A DNA stretch of 64,000 nucleotides, from contig NZ_CP034562.1 of assembly GCF_003970675.1 (NCBI RefSeq), positions 3,570,001 to 3,634,000 on the forward strand, given 5' to 3'. A program made the position numbers and the translations under genes. Positions 8,418-17,920 of the stretch are shown one piece after another. Below the pieces are notes generated by a model that ran no database searches, was not told where the DNA came from, and saw nothing but the letters and a program-made list of their open reading frames with translations. The stretch comes from Flammeovirga pectinis. Its GTDB lineage: Bacteria > Bacteroidota > Bacteroidia > Cytophagales > Flammeovirgaceae. The number at the start of each line of letters is the position of its first letter. Position 1 is the stretch's first letter.

Positions 8418-8861
8418 ATGGCAAAAGAAATCGAAGGTTTCCTCAAGCTCCAAATTAAAGGTGGAGCAGCCAATCCGTCGCCGCCAGTAGGTCCTGCGTT
8501 AGGTTCTAAGGGTTTGAACATTATGGATTTCTGTAAGCAGTTCAACGCTAGAACACAAGACAAAGGAGGGCAATTATTGCCTGTGTTGATTACTATTTTC
8601 AAAGACAAGTCTTTCGAATTTGTAATTAAAACACCTCCAGCGGCTAACTTGATCATGGATGCGGCAAAGATTAAAAAAGGTTCATCAGAGCCTAACCGTA
8701 CCAAAGTTGCTTCGGTAACTTGGGATCAGTTAAGAACGATTGCAGAGACTAAATTACAGGATTTAAACTGTTCTACAGTTGAATCAGGTATGAAAATGGT
8801 TGCGGGTACAGCTCGTAGCATGGGTATCACAGTAGAAGGGGTAGCTCCTTGGGAAGCTTAA
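8418..8861 (+). CDS. rplK: 50S ribosomal protein L11
   Basis: L11 binds the GTPase-associated centre of 23S rRNA and is needed for factor-dependent steps and for RelA-type stringent response signalling. The 147-residue protein shows the proline-rich hinge [14 protein letters not shown] (residues about 20-33) and the C-terminal rRNA-binding helices ([16 protein letters not shown]). Length is standard. Nearly overlapping with nusG upstream, 27 bases before rplA downstream. Confidence 0.98.
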   Translation: MAKEIEGFLKLQIKGGAANPSPPVGPALGSKGLNIMDFCKQFNARTQDKGGQLLPVLITIFKDKSFEFVIKTPPAANLIMDAAKIKKGSSEPNRTKVASVTWDQLRTIAETKLQDLNCSTVESGMKMVAGTARSMGITVEGVAPWEA

Positions 8862-8888
8862 TCTTGTACAAGTATAATAGTTTTAACT

Positions 8889-9581
8889 ATGGCAGTATCA
8901 AAGAAAAGAAAAGAGGCTCTATCTAAATACGATAGAACTCAAGAATACACGCTGGAGAAAGCTACTGAACTTGTGAAAGAATTATCTTTCGAGAAGTTCG
9001 ATGCTTCTGTAGATCTTGACATCCGTTTAGGAGTTGATCCACGTAAAGCTGACCAAATGGTTCGTGGTGTGGTTACACTTCCTCACGGTGTTGGTAAAGA
9101 AGTTCGTGTGCTTGCACTAGTGACTCCAGACAAAGAAGAAGAAGCTAAAGCAGCTGGTGCTGATTACGCTGGTCTTGACGAATTCATCAAAAAGATTGAA
9201 GGCGGATGGACTGACATTGATGTAATCATCACTATGCCAACAGTAATGGCGAAGGTAGGTCGTTTAGGTAGAGTTTTAGGTCCTCGTGGTCTAATGCCAA
9301 ACCCTAAAGCGGGTACTGTAACTTTAGAAGTTGGAAAAGCTGTAAAAGAAGTGAAAGCTGGTAAAATCGATTTTAAAGTTGACAAAACTGGTATTATCCA
9401 TACATCAATTGGTAAAGCATCATTTACTGCTGCTCAATTGAATGATAATGCAGCTGAGTTACTTGCGACTTTATCTAAGTTGAAGCCTTCTTCTGCAAAA
9501 GGTACATATTTTAAGAGCGTAACGGTTTCTACAACTATGGGCCCTGGTGTCAAAGTTGAAAAGGGATCAATCGATAGCTAA
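8889..9581 (+). CDS. rplA: 50S ribosomal protein L1
   Basis: L1 forms the mobile stalk of the 50S subunit and in many bacteria represses its own operon by binding the mRNA. The 230-residue protein contains the RNA-binding signature of the family, with [22 protein letters not shown] around residues 120-141. Length is standard. The stop codon is 2 bases before the rplJ ATG. No separate L1 operator can be recognised, because the gaps on both sides are very short. Confidence 0.98.
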   Translation: MAVSKKRKEALSKYDRTQEYTLEKATELVKELSFEKFDASVDLDIRLGVDPRKADQMVRGVVTLPHGVGKEVRVLALVTPDKEEEAKAAGADYAGLDEFIKKIEGGWTDIDVIITMPTVMAKVGRLGRVLGPRGLMPNPKAGTVTLEVGKAVKEVKAGKIDFKVDKTGIIHTSIGKASFTAAQLNDNAAELLATLSKLKPSSAKGTYFKSVTVSTTMGPGVKVEKGSIDS

Positions 9582-9583
9582 TT

Positions 9584-10129
9584 ATGACAAAAGATCAGAA
9601 AATACAACTCGTTGAAGAGTTAAGCCAAAAATTGGCGGCTACTGATTACTTCTATGTTGTTAATGGAGCTACATTAACAGTTGATGAAGTAAACAAGTTC
9701 CGTAAGGCTTGCTTTGCAAAGGGTATTGAATATCAAGTAGTCAAGAACACGCTAATTGCGAAAGCTCTTGACAAATTAGAGTCAGATACAGACTATGCTG
9801 AACTTAAGAGCGGAGCTCTTAAAGGTATGTCAGGTATCATGTTCTCTCCTGAATCAGGATCTGAGCCTGCAAAGGTTCTTAAAGCATTCCAAAAGGATAT
9901 GCCTAAAGATCGTAAGATTCCAGCATTAAAAGGCGCTTGCATTGACGGCGGTATTTATGTAGGAGAAGAGCATTTAGAAGCTTTAACAGCAGTAAAATCG
10001 AAAGCAGAACTTATTGGCGATGTCTTAGGATTATTGCAATCTCCTGCTAAGAGTGTTGTTAGTGCGCTTCAATCAAGCGGTCAGACAATTTCTGGCTTAT
10101 TGAAAACGCTAGAGGAGAAAGGAGAGTAA
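9584..10129 (+). CDS. rplJ: 50S ribosomal protein L10
   Basis: L10 anchors the L7/L12 dimers at the base of the ribosomal stalk. The 181-residue product carries the N-terminal rRNA-binding domain (VDEVNKFRKACFAKGIEYQVVKNTL) and the C-terminal helix that docks L7/L12 (SVVSALQSSGQTISGLLKTLEEKGE). The rplA-rplJ gap is only 2 bases, so there is no room for an untranslated L10-type leader as found in E. coli; autoregulation, if any, must work through the rplA coding end or the rplJ-rplL gap. Confidence 0.98.
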   Translation: MTKDQKIQLVEELSQKLAATDYFYVVNGATLTVDEVNKFRKACFAKGIEYQVVKNTLIAKALDKLESDTDYAELKSGALKGMSGIMFSPESGSEPAKVLKAFQKDMPKDRKIPALKGACIDGGIYVGEEHLEALTAVKSKAELIGDVLGLLQSPAKSVVSALQSSGQTISGLLKTLEEKGE

Positions 10130-10239
10130 TATACTCTTTTCTAAAAAAAACCTCTCGCAACATGGTATGTAATAGTTACGCCTAGTTGCTTCCATATATA
10201 TAGTAATTATTTAAAAACACGTTTTAAAGTAAAAAGAAA

Positions 10240-10614
10240 ATGGCAGATTTGAAAAAAGTTGCAGAAGAGTTAGTAAACTTAACAGTTAAGGAAGTACAAG
10301 AACTTGCTACAATCTTAAAAGATGAGCACGGTATCGAGCCAGCTGCTGCTGCTGCACCAGTAATGGTTGCTGCTGAAGGTGGTGCTGCTGCTGCTGAAGA
10401 ACAAACTGAATTCGATGTAATCTTGAAATCAGCTGGTTCAGCTAAATTAAAAGTAGTTAAGGCTCTTAAGTCTGCTGCTGGTCTTGGATTAAAAGAAGCT
10501 AAAGAATTAGCTGATTCTGCTCCTGCTGCAGTAAAAGAAGGTATCTCTAAAGAAGAAGCTGAAGCATTAAAAGATGCTCTTGCTGCTGAAGGTGCTGAAA
10601 TCGAAATCAAATAA
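10240..10614 (+). CDS. rplL: 50S ribosomal protein L7/L12
   Basis: The multicopy stalk protein recruits translation factors. The 124-residue protein has an N-terminal dimerisation helix, an alanine-rich hinge ([22 protein letters not shown], read from the codons at about 10340-10400) and the C-terminal factor-binding domain with the conserved [22 protein letters not shown]. It is the last gene of the operon: a strong terminator follows at 10649-10680 and rpoB is absent. The 110-base gap after rplJ is large for this operon and may hold a processing site or internal promoter supporting the fourfold stoichiometry, but no consensus promoter is visible there. Confidence 0.98.
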   Translation: MADLKKVAEELVNLTVKEVQELATILKDEHGIEPAAAAAPVMVAAEGGAAAAEEQTEFDVILKSAGSAKLKVVKALKSAAGLGLKEAKELADSAPAAVKEGISKEEAEALKDALAAEGAEIEIK

Positions 10615-10648
10615 TTTTAGTTTTACTAAAATTATCGATATAGATATT

Positions 10649-10680
10649 AAGGTGAATCTCTCGAGATTCACCTTTTTTTT
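10649..10680 (+). terminator. Terminator closing the ribosomal protein operon
   Basis: A near-perfect stem (10649-10660 with 10663-10674, AAGGTGAATCTC; the effective loop is CTCG) is followed by eight T. The stop codon of the convergent minus-strand gene overlaps the T run at 10679-10681. It separates rplL from what follows and explains why rpoBC cannot be in this transcript. Confidence 0.93.
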
Positions 10681-11836
10681 ATTTCAAAATTTTAAAAGTA
10701 TAAGTTTCTTTCCCTTCTTCTATTACTACTATATTCATTCCTCTAGTAAAATATTTATTACTAATGGCTCCTTTATTATTAATTGATGATTCTTTATAAC
10801 TAATAACTACCTTACCTTGACTATCAATTATTGTTACTCTAATTGATTGATTATTTAAAAGTGAACGTTGAATATATAAATCTTCTCCGCTTGATAAATC
10901 AGTAGGATATACTTGTATTGTCTGATCTTGCTCTCCATTATTATTTACTTTCAAAGGACCATATGATTCTGATTTTCCGTCAAAATCAAATTGTATAAGC
11001 TTATAGTAGGTGTTTTTTCCTAAGCTCAATGAATTAGTATCAATAAAAGTGTAATTGATTTGAACACTACTATTTCCATATCCTTCTAGCTCACCAATTT
11101 TTATCCATTCTTTATTATTGAAAGAAGAATATATTTCAAAATGGCTATTATTGATTTCCGATGCTGTAGACCAACTAATTTCATTACCTTTTGTTGTAAC
11201 TGAGACTTCTAAAGAAATTAACTCTACTGGTAAATTCATATCACAGAAAGAGCCTTGTTTTGTTGCACAACTTCCTACAATATCAATAAGAGGGTTACTG
11301 TAGACGGATGGCGTATAATGTTGATCATTAAAATCTCCTGCTACATGAAATTCTGTTCCAACACCTCCTATTTCTAATTGGCCACTTCCTATATCAGACC
11401 TGATGAAATTTCCATTCACGGTAAAAATACCTCCATCTTTAATAAAAAGGTTTCCATTATCTAAGTTAAAATTATTTTCAACTTCTAAAGTTCCAAAAAC
11501 TTTTAATTCAGGGTTACTAGAACTCATTGTAATACTACCTAATACATAAAGGTTAGCATTTGTATTGAGAGTAAGTTGTCCATCATCTCCAAAGCTTAAA
11601 TACACCTGAATATTTTCGTTTACTAAGTCAAAGTCTATTGTCAGTTTTGCATTAGTAGAAAAGATGATCTCGTCATTTGTTATTGGATAACCACTTCCTC
11701 CATCTAACTTGACCCAATTTGTTGTTGTCTGCCATTCACTTAAAGTACTGAGTGTAATATCTCCATTGGGTTTATACTGACTAGCAGAAGATACAGTTAT
11801 AGTAAAAAGTAAAGTAATTAATAGGATTGCTTTCAT
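10679..11836 (-). CDS. T9SS-exported surface protein with C-terminal sorting domain
   Basis: The product (about 385 residues from ATG 11836; another in-frame ATG lies at 11866) starts with a signal peptide (MKAILLITLLFTITVSSA). Residues about 40-180 form repeated short strands with the rhythm of a beta-helix or G8-like domain (LTLNTNANLYVLGSI, GNLFIKDGGIFTVNGNF). Next comes the LPVELISLEVSVTTKGNEISWSTASE block, a fibronectin-like segment common in T9SS cargo, and finally a type A sorting domain (IQVYPTDLSSGEDLYIQ, to the terminal YTFKILK). No catalytic domain is seen; an adhesin or matrix role is an inference. Its 3' end overlaps the rplL terminator. Confidence 0.8.
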   Translation of the reverse strand: MKAILLITLLFTITVSSASQYKPNGDITLSTLSEWQTTTNWVKLDGGSGYPITNDEIIFSTNAKLTIDFDLVNENIQVYLSFGDDGQLTLNTNANLYVLGSITMSSSNPELKVFGTLEVENNFNLDNGNLFIKDGGIFTVNGNFIRSDIGSGQLEIGGVGTEFHVAGDFNDQHYTPSVYSNPLIDIVGSCATKQGSFCDMNLPVELISLEVSVTTKGNEISWSTASEINNSHFEIYSSFNNKEWIKIGELEGYGNSSVQINYTFIDTNSLSLGKNTYYKLIQFDFDGKSESYGPLKVNNNGEQDQTIQVYPTDLSSGEDLYIQRSLLNNQSIRVTIIDSQGKVVISYKESSINNKGAISNKYFTRGMNIVVIEEGKETYTFKILK

Positions 11837-11967
11837 GTTAATTAAGAGTATTGTGATAGTTTTCATTTCATACAACCTCAATATGAAAAACTCTATAACT
11901 ACAATCGCCCCTTTATATAAATTACCACGTACCACCTTTAAAATATGCGTACCACTTAATAATTGGC

Positions 11968-12004
11968 ACAAAAAAAAGTAACTGATTTTGTGAATCAATT
12001 ACTT
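11968..12004 (-). terminator. Terminator of the DUF1573 gene
   Basis: A 12-bp stem (11976-11987 with 11993-12004) is followed on the minus strand by eight T. One pair is a G-U wobble only when read on the minus strand, which supports that direction. It lies about 30 bases past the stop at 12033. Confidence 0.85.
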
Positions 12005-12032
12005 TCTTGAATGGTAAAAACAATAAATTTCG

Positions 12033-13103
12033 TTACTTAATAACGTTCGCTTTTACGGTTATAATAGTTACAGGATCTATAGGATCATTTGTAAATAAAG
12101 TAAACGATCGTGTTTCTTTACCTGTTCTTGGTGTTTCTAAATAGCGAACGTTTACATTGACAGTTTCAAAAGGTTGTACCTCATTTTCTTCTATACTTAA
12201 AAGTGAAAGACCATGGTTTGTTTCAACTTTAAGAATTTTAAGAGGAACTTTTCCCGTATTCATTACAGATAATGTCACTATCTTCTCCCCGTTATTTTTA
12301 ACGTTACCCAAATTCATATACGTTGATGATAACCCCATTTTAGGTTTAGGACCATCACCTTCTGATTCTGGATATTGTACTGATGCTGAAATAATACAAT
12401 TTGATGTAATTTCTTTCTCTCCATTTGATAATACAATAGAGAAAGTATCTTGAGCATATCCAAACTCCTCTCTATCTTCTGGTTTAATAAATAACTCAAA
12501 AGAGCCTTCTGAGTTAGGCATCACTTCATACTGACCACTATCTATCAATACTCCTAAGTAGTCTGGAGTGTTAGGTGCTTTTTCAAACCTTAATGTATCG
12601 TCTGTATTGTTATAAAAGTATACTGTTTTTGATGCTGTACCTTGAGCTGTCAACATACCAAAGCTTACTTTTTTATGGCTCCATCTTATTTCTTCTCCAT
12701 ATGGATAAAGCTTATCAAATGATATTTTAGAAGGGCGAATAAACCCTGCCAACTTTAATTTATATTCTTGCTTGCTATCATTTAATCTTACAGTAAAAAC
12801 TTTTGTAAATGGGCCTGCTTTATATGGAATATAAGTTATATCAATTATTCCCTCCTCACCTTTATTTATCTTATTTGTTGAATAAGAGGGTAAAGAACAT
12901 GCACAATCTGTAATTACTGTATCTATACTTATTGATGATGTTGACTTAACATCAAACTTGAAAGAATATTTTATTGTATCTAAATTCGATGATAGTTTAC
13001 CTAAGAATACACTATCTTTTTCGAAGTCTAAAAAATTCTGAGCATAAGAAGATGTTGCTAAAATCAAAAAGCAACAAATCAAAGAATAAACTTTATTTAT
13101 CAT
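12033..13103 (-). CDS. DUF1573 periplasmic protein
   Basis: DUF1573 domains are Ig-like modules found in exported Bacteroidota proteins; no biochemical role is established. The product is about 356 residues from ATG 13103, which precedes a clean signal peptide (MINKVYSLICCFLILATSSYA); an in-frame ATG ten codons upstream adds a non-signal stretch. The first module has the family hallmark DCACSLPSY after a beta strand, followed by KINKGEEGIIDITYIPYKAGPFTKVFTV. Two more Ig-like modules follow, the last starting LGNVKNNGEKIVTLSVMNTG. It lies between the T9SS protein and the DUF1294 gene, all on the minus strand, but with its own terminator. Confidence 0.82.
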   Translation of the reverse strand: MINKVYSLICCFLILATSSYAQNFLDFEKDSVFLGKLSSNLDTIKYSFKFDVKSTSSISIDTVITDCACSLPSYSTNKINKGEEGIIDITYIPYKAGPFTKVFTVRLNDSKQEYKLKLAGFIRPSKISFDKLYPYGEEIRWSHKKVSFGMLTAQGTASKTVYFYNNTDDTLRFEKAPNTPDYLGVLIDSGQYEVMPNSEGSFELFIKPEDREEFGYAQDTFSIVLSNGEKEITSNCIISASVQYPESEGDGPKPKMGLSSTYMNLGNVKNNGEKIVTLSVMNTGKVPLKILKVETNHGLSLLSIEENEVQPFETVNVNVRYLETPRTGKETRSFTLFTNDPIDPVTIITVKANVIK

Positions 13104-13176
13104 GGAATGGGGAATATCAAATTTGAAGTTCAAATATACTATAAGATGAGTAGATTCAACTTCTTTAGTTTATTTT

Positions 13177-13437
13177 TTATCCAAATATTCCAATCTTAAT
13201 GTAACTGATAAAAAACCATATTGTTAATGTCCAAAGTGAGACTAAAAAATAACTCTCTTTTGTTACTCTATGTCTAAGTATATATAAAATAGGAAGCATT
13301 ACTACTACTCCCCCTAATAGTTCTAACCCGTGCAAAGCAATTGATGGAACTCTAGCAATTATTTTATTATAATCTAACAAAACTATAACAATACTAATTG
13401 CATTAATAATAAGTAAGTATGATAATAAAATTTCCAT
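13177..13437 (-). CDS. Small DUF1294-like membrane protein
   Basis: An 86-residue, very hydrophobic protein with three predicted membrane segments: SYLLIINAISIVIVLLDYNK, then LHGLELLGGVVVMLPILYIL, then FLVSLWTLTIWFFISYIKIG. The order of a D-Y-K motif after the first segment, a RVPS..LH.LELLGG stretch and an R-H-x-x-x-K motif (RHRVTKESY) before the third segment matches the DUF1294 family, whose function is unknown. It is 73 bases upstream of the DUF1573 start and could be co-transcribed with it. Confidence 0.72.
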   Translation of the reverse strand: MEILLSYLLIINAISIVIVLLDYNKIIARVPSIALHGLELLGGVVVMLPILYILRHRVTKESYFLVSLWTLTIWFFISYIKIGIFG

Positions 13438-13512
13438 GTGTAGTTATATTTAAATAGTTAAACTATATAACTACATTTTTAAAGTTTGGGATTCAACAAA
13501 AAAGTTTTGTTA

Positions 13513-13559
13513 GGTTAAAAAAACTAAAAACCCTTTACTGAATAATTCAATAAAGGGTT
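13513..13559 (-). terminator. Terminator of the GH31 gene
   Basis: A 14-bp stem (13529-13542 with 13546-13559) is fully paired, counting a G-U wobble, only as a minus-strand transcript. It is followed by TTTAGTTTTTTT. It lies 22 bases past the GH31 stop. Confidence 0.85.
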
Positions 13560-13580
13560 AATTTTTATAGAAATAGAATG

Positions 13581-16016
13581 CTATTTTTTTCCTTTCGTGA
13601 TATAAATTTTCTTTTCCTCACCTGACCATTTTAAAGTAACAAATAATATTTTATTTACTTTATCATAGCCCATATCACATTTTTCTGCAGGCATTTTCTT
13701 TTTTCCAATTCCCACATTTTTTGGAGGTAAAGTAACATTATGAATCTCTAAAGTTATCATTCTACTTTCTGGAGCTTCTTTATAACTTCCTTCTTTAGTT
13801 AAAGTTACTTCTAAGTTCTTTTTTGTGTTCTTTGTACTTACATTCAACAATTCAAATGCTTTATTTTTTATTGTATTTGTTGCTTCTCCGTTATCATCGA
13901 ACATTACTCTAGAAGAGGATACTACTTCTGAATCATTCCATATTTGAAAAGTCAGTTCTTTTGATGAATACTCTTCTGTAGATTGCAATGCTTTTGATGC
14001 TAGTGGTATAATTGCTCCTCCTTTTACAAAAACAGGTAATTGATCTAGAGGAGCATCAACTGTTACCCAATCTCCACCGTTATACTTTTTACCTGTCCAT
14101 AAGTGATACCAATTATGTCCTTTAGGTAGATATAATTTCCGTTCTCTTTGTCCTTCTTTGGTTACAGGAGCTACTACATAAGCATCTCCCCACATATAAG
14201 TGTCCGATATATTTTGTAAAGATGGGTTGTCCTTTTCTTCCATAAATAGAGGGCGAAGTAGAGGTGTTCCGTTTATACTGTTCTCGTAAGCCAAAGAATA
14301 GTTATATGGTAACATTTTATACCTGTATTCAATATATTTTTTTACGATATCAAATGTTTCTCCCTTATAATGTATCACTTCTGAAGGGATAGACTCTTGT
14401 GCATGAGGTCTAAAAACTGGCTGGAATACGCCATATTCTAACCATCTTATATATAATTCTAAGATATCTTCTTGTTTCAAATCCCAATTTACAAAACCAC
14501 CTAAATCAGAATGCATATAAGGTACACCACTTAAACCCATCGTCATAGAAATTTGAGATTGAGGTGTTAACCCACCAAAGCTTCTATTTACATCACCTGA
14601 CCAAGGAATCATACCATAACGTTGCGAACCTACATAACCTGACCTCATTAAGATAAAAGGGCGCTTATTTGGGAAATCTTTACGGTAACCATCATAAATA
14701 AGTTTAGCCCAGTTTTGTCCGTAAATATTATGTACTTCGTCTGCTGAACCATTAACATGCTGTAATTTAGCTGGGTGAACTTCAGGTTCTCCTAAATCAC
14801 CCCACCATCCTGCTACACCTTGATCTGCTAAACCTTTATAAATATTCCAAAACCAAGTTTGTGCTTCTGGTTTAAATACATCTACTAAACCTGTTTCACC
14901 AAAAAAGAAATCATAAACAAATGGTTTTCCATATTTATCCGTACCCAATACCTCACTTTCTTTAGCATCTTCCCATTTGGCTGAAGATGTTAAGATAAAA
15001 GGCTCGGTTATAAGGATTGTTTTTACATTTTCTTCTTTTAATGATTTTATCATTTGCTTAGGATCAGGAAATGCTTCTTTATACCATTCAAGGTTACCCA
15101 TTGTTCCTTTAACATCTTTACCAAACCAATATAAATCAAGTATTATGGCATCTAAAGGAACTTCCTTATCTCTAAACTGTTTAACTGTTGCTTCTACTTC
15201 TTTTTGAGAATGATACCCAAACCTTGATGCAAAGTTTCCAAACATCCATCTTGGTGGTAATGGTTGTTTTCCTGTTAAGTCTGTAAATTCATTCAATAGA
15301 TTTTTAAAATCTGTCCCTGCCACTATCACATAACTAGAACGACCTCCTATCGTTTCAAATGATAATTCATCAGATTTACGCTTTCCAATATCTATAAAAC
15401 CTATAGGTGCATTATCATATAATAGTGCATACTTCTTGGACGAAACCATTAAAGGCATTCCATAATTCATCTGCGTAGCTACTTCTTCATTAGAATAATG
15501 GGCTCTATTATAGAGTGGTAATCTGTGTCCTCTTCTGTCAAGAGGTAATGCTCTTTCCCCTGCACCATATAAAGCTTCTCCCTCTTGGATCTTAAATTTG
15601 AACCCTTTTAAAGTATCTGCATCAAAATATCCTTCCGATTCTTCTAATAACTTATCATTATTAAAATAGTAAGCGATCTGTAATGGCGATTTTTTAATAC
15701 GAGCAATAATTCCATTATCAACCTGAAAAACTAATGTTGCTCCTTCGTCTTTTAAATCAATCTCTACTTTATTAGGAGCCATAATAACCGCTTCTGATAG
15801 TGGCAATGTCTCTACTCCTTTTGGATAAAATTGGGTTTCTAAAATCTGTGCATCAAAAGGCCTTAAAATTATTGAACCATCATTTGTAGTGATAACTAAA
15901 TTTTGGCCATCTATTTTATGCTCTTTATAGACTCGTTGTCCAAATGCTGTTACTGAAATACAGCATAAAAAGAAAAATATTGATAATTGTAGGCTATTAA
16001 TAGAATGGTTTTTCAT
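13581..16016 (-). CDS. Glycoside hydrolase family 31 alpha-glycosidase, exported
   Basis: GH31 enzymes are retaining alpha-glucosidases or alpha-xylosidases. The 811-residue protein has a signal peptide (hydrophobic LSIFFFLCCISVTAFG), an N-terminal beta-sandwich, and a TIM barrel. The nucleophile motif GWWGDLGE places Asp407, and PWSGDV places the acid/base Asp475; their spacing of 68 is that expected for the family. Two C-terminal beta domains follow, the last containing a DUF5110-like segment (FDDNGEATNTI). Substrate cannot be fixed from sequence. It is a single gene with its own terminator and no SusCD partners nearby, so it is not part of a typical polysaccharide utilisation locus in this window. 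Confidence 0.92.
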   Translation of the reverse strand: MKNHSINSLQLSIFFFLCCISVTAFGQRVYKEHKIDGQNLVITTNDGSIILRPFDAQILETQFYPKGVETLPLSEAVIMAPNKVEIDLKDEGATLVFQVDNGIIARIKKSPLQIAYYFNNDKLLEESEGYFDADTLKGFKFKIQEGEALYGAGERALPLDRRGHRLPLYNRAHYSNEEVATQMNYGMPLMVSSKKYALLYDNAPIGFIDIGKRKSDELSFETIGGRSSYVIVAGTDFKNLLNEFTDLTGKQPLPPRWMFGNFASRFGYHSQKEVEATVKQFRDKEVPLDAIILDLYWFGKDVKGTMGNLEWYKEAFPDPKQMIKSLKEENVKTILITEPFILTSSAKWEDAKESEVLGTDKYGKPFVYDFFFGETGLVDVFKPEAQTWFWNIYKGLADQGVAGWWGDLGEPEVHPAKLQHVNGSADEVHNIYGQNWAKLIYDGYRKDFPNKRPFILMRSGYVGSQRYGMIPWSGDVNRSFGGLTPQSQISMTMGLSGVPYMHSDLGGFVNWDLKQEDILELYIRWLEYGVFQPVFRPHAQESIPSEVIHYKGETFDIVKKYIEYRYKMLPYNYSLAYENSINGTPLLRPLFMEEKDNPSLQNISDTYMWGDAYVVAPVTKEGQRERKLYLPKGHNWYHLWTGKKYNGGDWVTVDAPLDQLPVFVKGGAIIPLASKALQSTEEYSSKELTFQIWNDSEVVSSSRVMFDDNGEATNTIKNKAFELLNVSTKNTKKNLEVTLTKEGSYKEAPESRMITLEIHNVTLPPKNVGIGKKKMPAEKCDMGYDKVNKILFVTLKWSGEEKKIYITKGKK

Positions 16017-16167
16017 TATTGCTTCTAAATTTGATATTTAGAACATGCTTAAAGGTTTTTCCTTTTATGCTCTGAGATTTGTGGATTATTAATGACGATA
16101 AAGATAATTAAAGAAATTACACTATCTTTTTCTAATTCAAACATAATATAAAATATATCTAGCACAT

Positions 16168-17103
16168 ATGACAAAGGTTTTAATAATAGATAAATTACAT
16201 GACGCTATTTTACCTATTCTAGAGCAAGAAAATATTGAGGTTACATACAGGCCAGATATTGCTGTAGATGAAGTACCAAATGTAATTAAAGATTATAATG
16301 GGCTCATATTAAGAAGTAAAATGAAGGTTGGCGTTGATTTATTGGACCTCGCTCCTAAATTACGTTTTATAGCCCGTGCTGGTGCTGGCGTAGACGAAAT
16401 AGATGAAGAATATTTATTACGCAGAAATATTACTCTATTAAATGCTCCAGAAGGAAACATGGATGCCGTTGGGGAACATACAATTGCTATGTTACTCTGT
16501 TTAATGAATTTTCTACATATTGGAAATACAGAGGTCCGACAGAAATTATGGCTTCGCGAAGAAAATAGAGGCCATGAACTATCTACAAGGACAGTTGGTA
16601 TTATTGGTTATGGTAATATGGGGAAAGCATTTGCCAAACGATTGATAGGTTTTGGCTGTAAGGTTCTTGCTTATGACAACGGGAAAAAAAATTATGGTGA
16701 TGAATATGCTCAAGAAGCATCTTTAGAACAAATTCAGAAAGAAGCTGATGTATTAAGTTTCCACATTCCTTTGAATAAAGAGAACAAACACCTCTTTACC
16801 CAAGAATATTTAAGTGCTTTTGAAAAACCTATTTACTTACTAAATCTTGCCCGTGGAGAGGTTATTCCTTTTTCAACAATAGAATGGGGACTTGATAATG
16901 ATAAAATAATTGCCGCAGGTTTAGATGTTCTAGAAAATGAGAAACTCCACACCTTATCAAAAGATCAAGAGCGTATCTTCAATAAGCTTTGTAACGATAG
17001 TCGTGTAATATTTACTCCGCATGTAGGAGGTTGGTCGTTTGAGTCTTATGAAAAAATTAGTACTGTTTTAGGTAAAAAAATAATATCGTTACTATCTAAA
17101 TAA
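16168..17103 (+). CDS. D-isomer-specific 2-hydroxyacid dehydrogenase
   Basis: An NAD-dependent oxidoreductase of the phosphoglycerate dehydrogenase family, 311 residues. Seen in order: substrate domain halves at both ends, the Rossmann loop GIIGYGNMGKAFAKRL, the catalytic Arg in NLARGEV, the Glu in DVLENEKL, and the catalytic His in TPHVGGWSFES. The protein lacks the regulatory ACT domain of the long SerA form, so it may be a short phosphoglycerate dehydrogenase or another hydroxyacid dehydrogenase; no serC or serB is adjacent. It is followed after 10 bases by a methyltransferase gene, very likely in one transcript. Confidence 0.9.
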   Translation: MTKVLIIDKLHDAILPILEQENIEVTYRPDIAVDEVPNVIKDYNGLILRSKMKVGVDLLDLAPKLRFIARAGAGVDEIDEEYLLRRNITLLNAPEGNMDAVGEHTIAMLLCLMNFLHIGNTEVRQKLWLREENRGHELSTRTVGIIGYGNMGKAFAKRLIGFGCKVLAYDNGKKNYGDEYAQEASLEQIQKEADVLSFHIPLNKENKHLFTQEYLSAFEKPIYLLNLARGEVIPFSTIEWGLDNDKIIAAGLDVLENEKLHTLSKDQERIFNKLCNDSRVIFTPHVGGWSFESYEKISTVLGKKIISLLSK

Positions 17104-17113
17104 TAAACACAAA

Positions 17114-17911
17114 ATGGACTATCAAAAAGAATTTAATGCCAACAAAGAACAATGGAATGCAAGAGTCGAAGGGCACGTTGCTTCTAAAATGTATGATGTT
17201 CCTGGTTTTAAAAGAGGAGACACATCATTAAAAAAAATTGACCTTGAAGGGCTTGGTGACCTTACAGGAAAGCGAGTACTACACCTACAATGTCATTTTG
17301 GGTTAGATACAATGTCTCTTTCTAGGATGGGAGCAAAAGCTGTCGGTTTAGATATTTCTGATACTGCAATTGATCAAGCTAGGCAATTAAATCAAGAACT
17401 TGGTTTGGATGCTGAGTTTATTTGCTCGAATGTATATGATATTAGAGAGCATTTATCTACTGATGAGAAATTTGATATGGTTTTTGTTTCTTATGGTGCT
17501 TTATGTTGGTTACCTGATTTAGAAGCTTGGGCGGATATCGTTTCAGATTATTTAAAAGAAAAAGGCACTTTCTATATGGTAGAAATGCATCCTTTTATTT
17601 ATACGCTCAATTGGGCCACTTTCGTACCTGAATTCAGTTATTATAACAAAGGGGTTTACGAAGAAAAAGTAGAAGGAAGTTATGCAGGAGATGTACCCCT
17701 TAATTTGACAGAATATTTTTGGGTACACTCCATTAGTGAAATGCTTAATCCTTTACTTAAAAGAGGGTTCACTTTAGATAAATTTGAAGAGTATGATTTT
17801 CAAACATACAATTGCTTTGACGACATGATAGAAAGAGCAGACGGAGAGTTCATTTTTAAAAATATTAAAGTTGATGTCCCTTATCTCATAGAGTTAAAAC
17901 TGACGAAATAA
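17114..17911 (+). CDS. Class I SAM-dependent methyltransferase
   Basis: A 265-residue small-molecule-type methyltransferase. The SAM-binding motif I appears as VLHLQCHFGLDTMSLSRMGA (usual form hExGCGxG, here CHFGLD), motif II ends in VGLDISDTAIDQAR, and the motif IV region is FDMVFVSYGALCWLPDL. The C-terminal half (FLEMHP-like VEMHPFIYTLNW, then EYFWVHSISEMLNPLLKRGF) is characteristic of a common Bacteroidota and Bacillota group of unknown substrate. The gene is 10 bases behind the dehydrogenase. Substrate unknown. Confidence 0.85.
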   Translation: MDYQKEFNANKEQWNARVEGHVASKMYDVPGFKRGDTSLKKIDLEGLGDLTGKRVLHLQCHFGLDTMSLSRMGAKAVGLDISDTAIDQARQLNQELGLDAEFICSNVYDIREHLSTDEKFDMVFVSYGALCWLPDLEAWADIVSDYLKEKGTFYMVEMHPFIYTLNWATFVPEFSYYNKGVYEEKVEGSYAGDVPLNLTEYFWVHSISEMLNPLLKRGFTLDKFEEYDFQTYNCFDDMIERADGEFIFKNIKVDVPYLIELKLTK

Positions 17912-17920
17912 AGACACAAT

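Noticed and set aside
8153-8704. 183-codon open frame antisense to nusG and rplK
   Set aside because: Lies entirely across two certain essential genes and has no recognisable protein features.
10224-10610. Open frame antisense to rplL (128 codons)
   Set aside because: It is a by-product of the GCT-rich alanine codons of rplL; the plus-strand protein is certain.
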